Source of the DNA: a bacterium
GTDB taxonomy: Bacteria; Bacteroidota; Ignavibacteria; Kapaibacteriales; UBA961
Direction: 5' to 3'
Length of the DNA: 8,327 nucleotides
Assembly: GCA_022844575.1 (NCBI GenBank)
Contig: JALHLL010000164.1
Span: 1 to 8,327, forward strand
Below are positions 7,209-8,327 of this stretch, one piece after another (position 1 is the stretch's first letter; each line of letters opens with the position of its first letter). The notes beneath the pieces are model-generated. The model did no database searches. It saw only the letters and a list, made by a program, of their open reading frames with translations, and was not told the DNA's origin. Both the position numbers and the translations under genes were made by a program.

Positions 7209-8075
7209 CTAATCTACTTTTTGGGCAATGATATATAGCTCAATACCGGTAAAGTATTGATACAATTGCGAAACCCTCAAACGGGCAGTACCACGCAGCG
7301 AAGTATATTTTCCAAAACTCCAGATAGCCGTCATACCCGAACGTAAAGTAAGTAGATTGCTTGGTCTTTGCGATTGGAGGAACAGAATGGAAAAACCCGC
7401 GTTTTGAACTAAAGCGGAAAGAGATTCCTTTGTAAAATGATAATAGTGATTGTCCGATTGAAACCATAACCAATTTTGCTTGAGAACCTTACTCCAAAAA
7501 CTGCCGAAATCCGGCACGCGAATAGCAATAAGACCCTCATTATTAAGCAATGAATGTATTTGCTTTACAGTTTCCACAGGATTGCCGCTATGCTCTAAGG
7601 AATGCCATAGTACTGCAATATCATACTTATCGGTTATATCGTCCAGATGCGCAACAATGGGTATTCCTATTGTACTTGCATACTCACGCGCACTTTGCGA
7701 GGGTTCAACACCGAAAACATCATAACCGTAACGTCTTGCCTCATCCAAAAAATACGCCTTATCGCAACCGATATCAAGGATTTTTGCCGGCGCTTTTTTC
7801 AGTGCTGCGATATCGCGCAATAGTTTTAGCTGTTCGGGCAAACGCGACCAACGCCTCATTTCGGCAATGGAACGATTAATAGTACTTTCAGCAGTTAACG
7901 AATAGCTATGTGTATAATATTGCTCTCTTTCAGCATCGGTGGGAATAAATGCTGAAGCGATAAGACCGCATTCCGAACACTTTATAAGCGGAGTTTTACC
8001 TACAAAAAAGCTTTGCGTCGGCTTGTTACACATAATACAATTATGTATAGGGGGCTGTGTTGTTATAGCACTCAT
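7209..8075 (-). CDS. Class I SAM-dependent methyltransferase with N-terminal Cys4 ribbon (Methyltransf_23-like)
   Basis: Seen: 288 residues from the chosen ATG at 8075. An N-terminal CxxC pair (C13/C16, C33/C36) looks like a small zinc ribbon, followed by a YYTHSYS segment typical of this family. The SAM-binding core starts at motif I (ILDIGCDKAYFL, 99-110); the acidic residue of the second strand is E124 in VFGVEPS; HSLEH (158-162) and EGLIAIRVPDFGS (180-192) match Methyltransf_23 proteins, as does NHYYHFTKESL (209-219). Established: the fold transfers a methyl group from SAM; relatives act on sugars, lipids or small molecules. The substrate cannot be read here. Oddity: motif I lacks the usual GxGxG glycines (it reads G-C-D-K-A). 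Start choice: the frame stays open to 8216, but the 47 extra residues resemble no domain, would overlap the divergent gene's ATG and contain a good promoter match, so Met at 8075 just before the Cys ribbon is preferred. Stop is TAG. Confidence 0.85.
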   Translation of the reverse strand: MSAITTQPPIHNCIMCNKPTQSFFVGKTPLIKCSECGLIASAFIPTDAEREQYYTHSYSLTAESTINRSIAEMRRWSRLPEQLKLLRDIAALKKAPAKILDIGCDKAYFLDEARRYGYDVFGVEPSQSAREYASTIGIPIVAHLDDITDKYDIAVLWHSLEHSGNPVETVKQIHSLLNNEGLIAIRVPDFGSFWSKVLKQNWLWFQSDNHYYHFTKESLSALVQNAGFSILFLQSQRPSNLLTLRSGMTAIWSFGKYTSLRGTARLRVSQLYQYFTGIELYIIAQKVD

Positions 8076-8106
8076 GAATTGGCAAAAACCGTAAACAGAT
8101 ATGAAA

Positions 8107-8140
8107 CAAAAATACCGCTTTGCCTTTGTATAAGCCGAAA
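8107..8140 (-). promoter_or_regulatory. Candidate promoter of the methyltransferase gene
   Basis: Minus-strand TATTTTTG (8107-8114) matches TAnnTTTG 31 bases upstream of the preferred ATG at 8075. A TTTC (8137-8140) 22 bases upstream is a weak -33 candidate. Its position inside the longer reading frame that starts at 8216 supports the shorter start. Confidence 0.38.
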
Positions 8141-8177
8141 GAAGACCGAGTAACATAAAAGAAGTTTGATTTTTCGA

Positions 8178-8185
8178 TAACTTTG
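8178..8185 (+). promoter_or_regulatory. Candidate -7 element of the oxidoreductase gene
   Basis: TAACTTTG matches the Bacteroidota -7 consensus TAnnTTTG and ends 29 bases before the ATG at 8215. No good -33 TTTG at the usual distance; the nearest TTTG (8165-8168) is too close. Together with the minus-strand match at 8107-8114 it makes a back-to-back divergent promoter region. Confidence 0.35.
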
Positions 8186-8214
8186 GAAGTATTGAGGAGA
8201 GCATATAAAGCGAC

Positions 8215-8327
8215 ATGATAGCAAAAAAAGCAATTATAATAGGATGCGGTGTAGCGGGAATTGCCGCAGCTATGGGAGCGGCAGAAAAAGGATATGAAGT
8301 ACTTGTATTGGAAGCGAGACCATATAT
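8215..8327 (+). CDS. N-terminus of FAD/NAD(P)-binding Rossmann oxidoreductase (amine oxidase/phytoene desaturase-like), cut by window edge
   Basis: Seen: 37 complete codons from ATG at 8215 running off the right edge. The peptide has a beta strand (KKAIIIG), the dinucleotide-binding glycines G10-x-G12-x-x-G15, a helix, and a second strand ending in acidic E33 (VLVLEARPY), the residue that normally binds the ribose of FAD. The LEARP ending is common in the phytoene desaturase, amine oxidase and HpnE-like group, but the substrate-defining part lies outside the window. An in-frame stop (taa at 8206-8208) makes this the first possible ATG. GAGGAG at 8194-8199 lies 15 bases upstream, rather far for a ribosome binding site. 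Divergent from the methyltransferase; any shared pathway is only inferred. Confidence 0.8.
   Translation, partial: MIAKKAIIIGCGVAGIAAAMGAAEKGYEVLVLEARPY

Noticed and set aside
8076..8216. 47-residue N-terminal extension of the methyltransferase
   Set aside because: It precedes the conserved Cys ribbon, resembles nothing in the family, overlaps the divergent start codon and contains a promoter match.

Overview
The window looks like an AT-rich Bacteroidota (or close Chlorobiota/Ignavibacteria-type) chromosome. The evidence is two very large secreted proteins with a Bacteroidota-style N-terminal propeller, Cys-containing Ig/PKD-like repeats and a type IX secretion (T9SS) type A sorting tail. 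Matches to the Bacteroidota promoter element TAnnTTTG and a general lack of Shine-Dalgarno sequences agree with this. No rRNA, tRNA, insertion sequence, CRISPR array or phage gene is visible.

Layout, left to right. Positions 1-2824 (minus) hold a large secreted repeat protein whose C-terminus runs off the left edge; 941 residues are visible with no stop. After a 34-base gap, 2859-6899 (minus) holds its complete 1346-residue paralogue, which lies upstream in transcription order. A 309-base gene-free stretch (6900-7208) carries the likely leader and promoter of that pair. Positions 7209-8075 (minus) encode a class I SAM-dependent methyltransferase with an N-terminal Cys4 zinc-ribbon-like segment. 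A 139-base divergent promoter region (8076-8214) follows. From 8215 (plus) the first 37 codons of an FAD/NAD(P)-binding Rossmann oxidoreductase run off the right edge.

The two giant proteins share one plan: signal peptide, beta-propeller of about 340 residues, an Ig/PKD-like repeat array, a conserved Cys-rich 'YDDCC' module and a T9SS type A sorting domain. They differ mainly in the array: about 4 Cys-type repeats plus one PKD-like domain in the first, 10 repeats in the second. Both are expected at the cell surface or released, probably as adhesion or structural proteins; no enzymatic domain is visible. The methyltransferase and oxidoreductase are transcribed away from each other. Nothing in the sequence ties them functionally to the surface proteins.

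The most interesting signals are the repeat grammar (alternating long and short repeat classes with different Cys-Cys spacing, then a homogenised run of 225-bp units), the conserved four-Cys tail module shared by the paralogues, and the altered SAM-binding loop of the methyltransferase.
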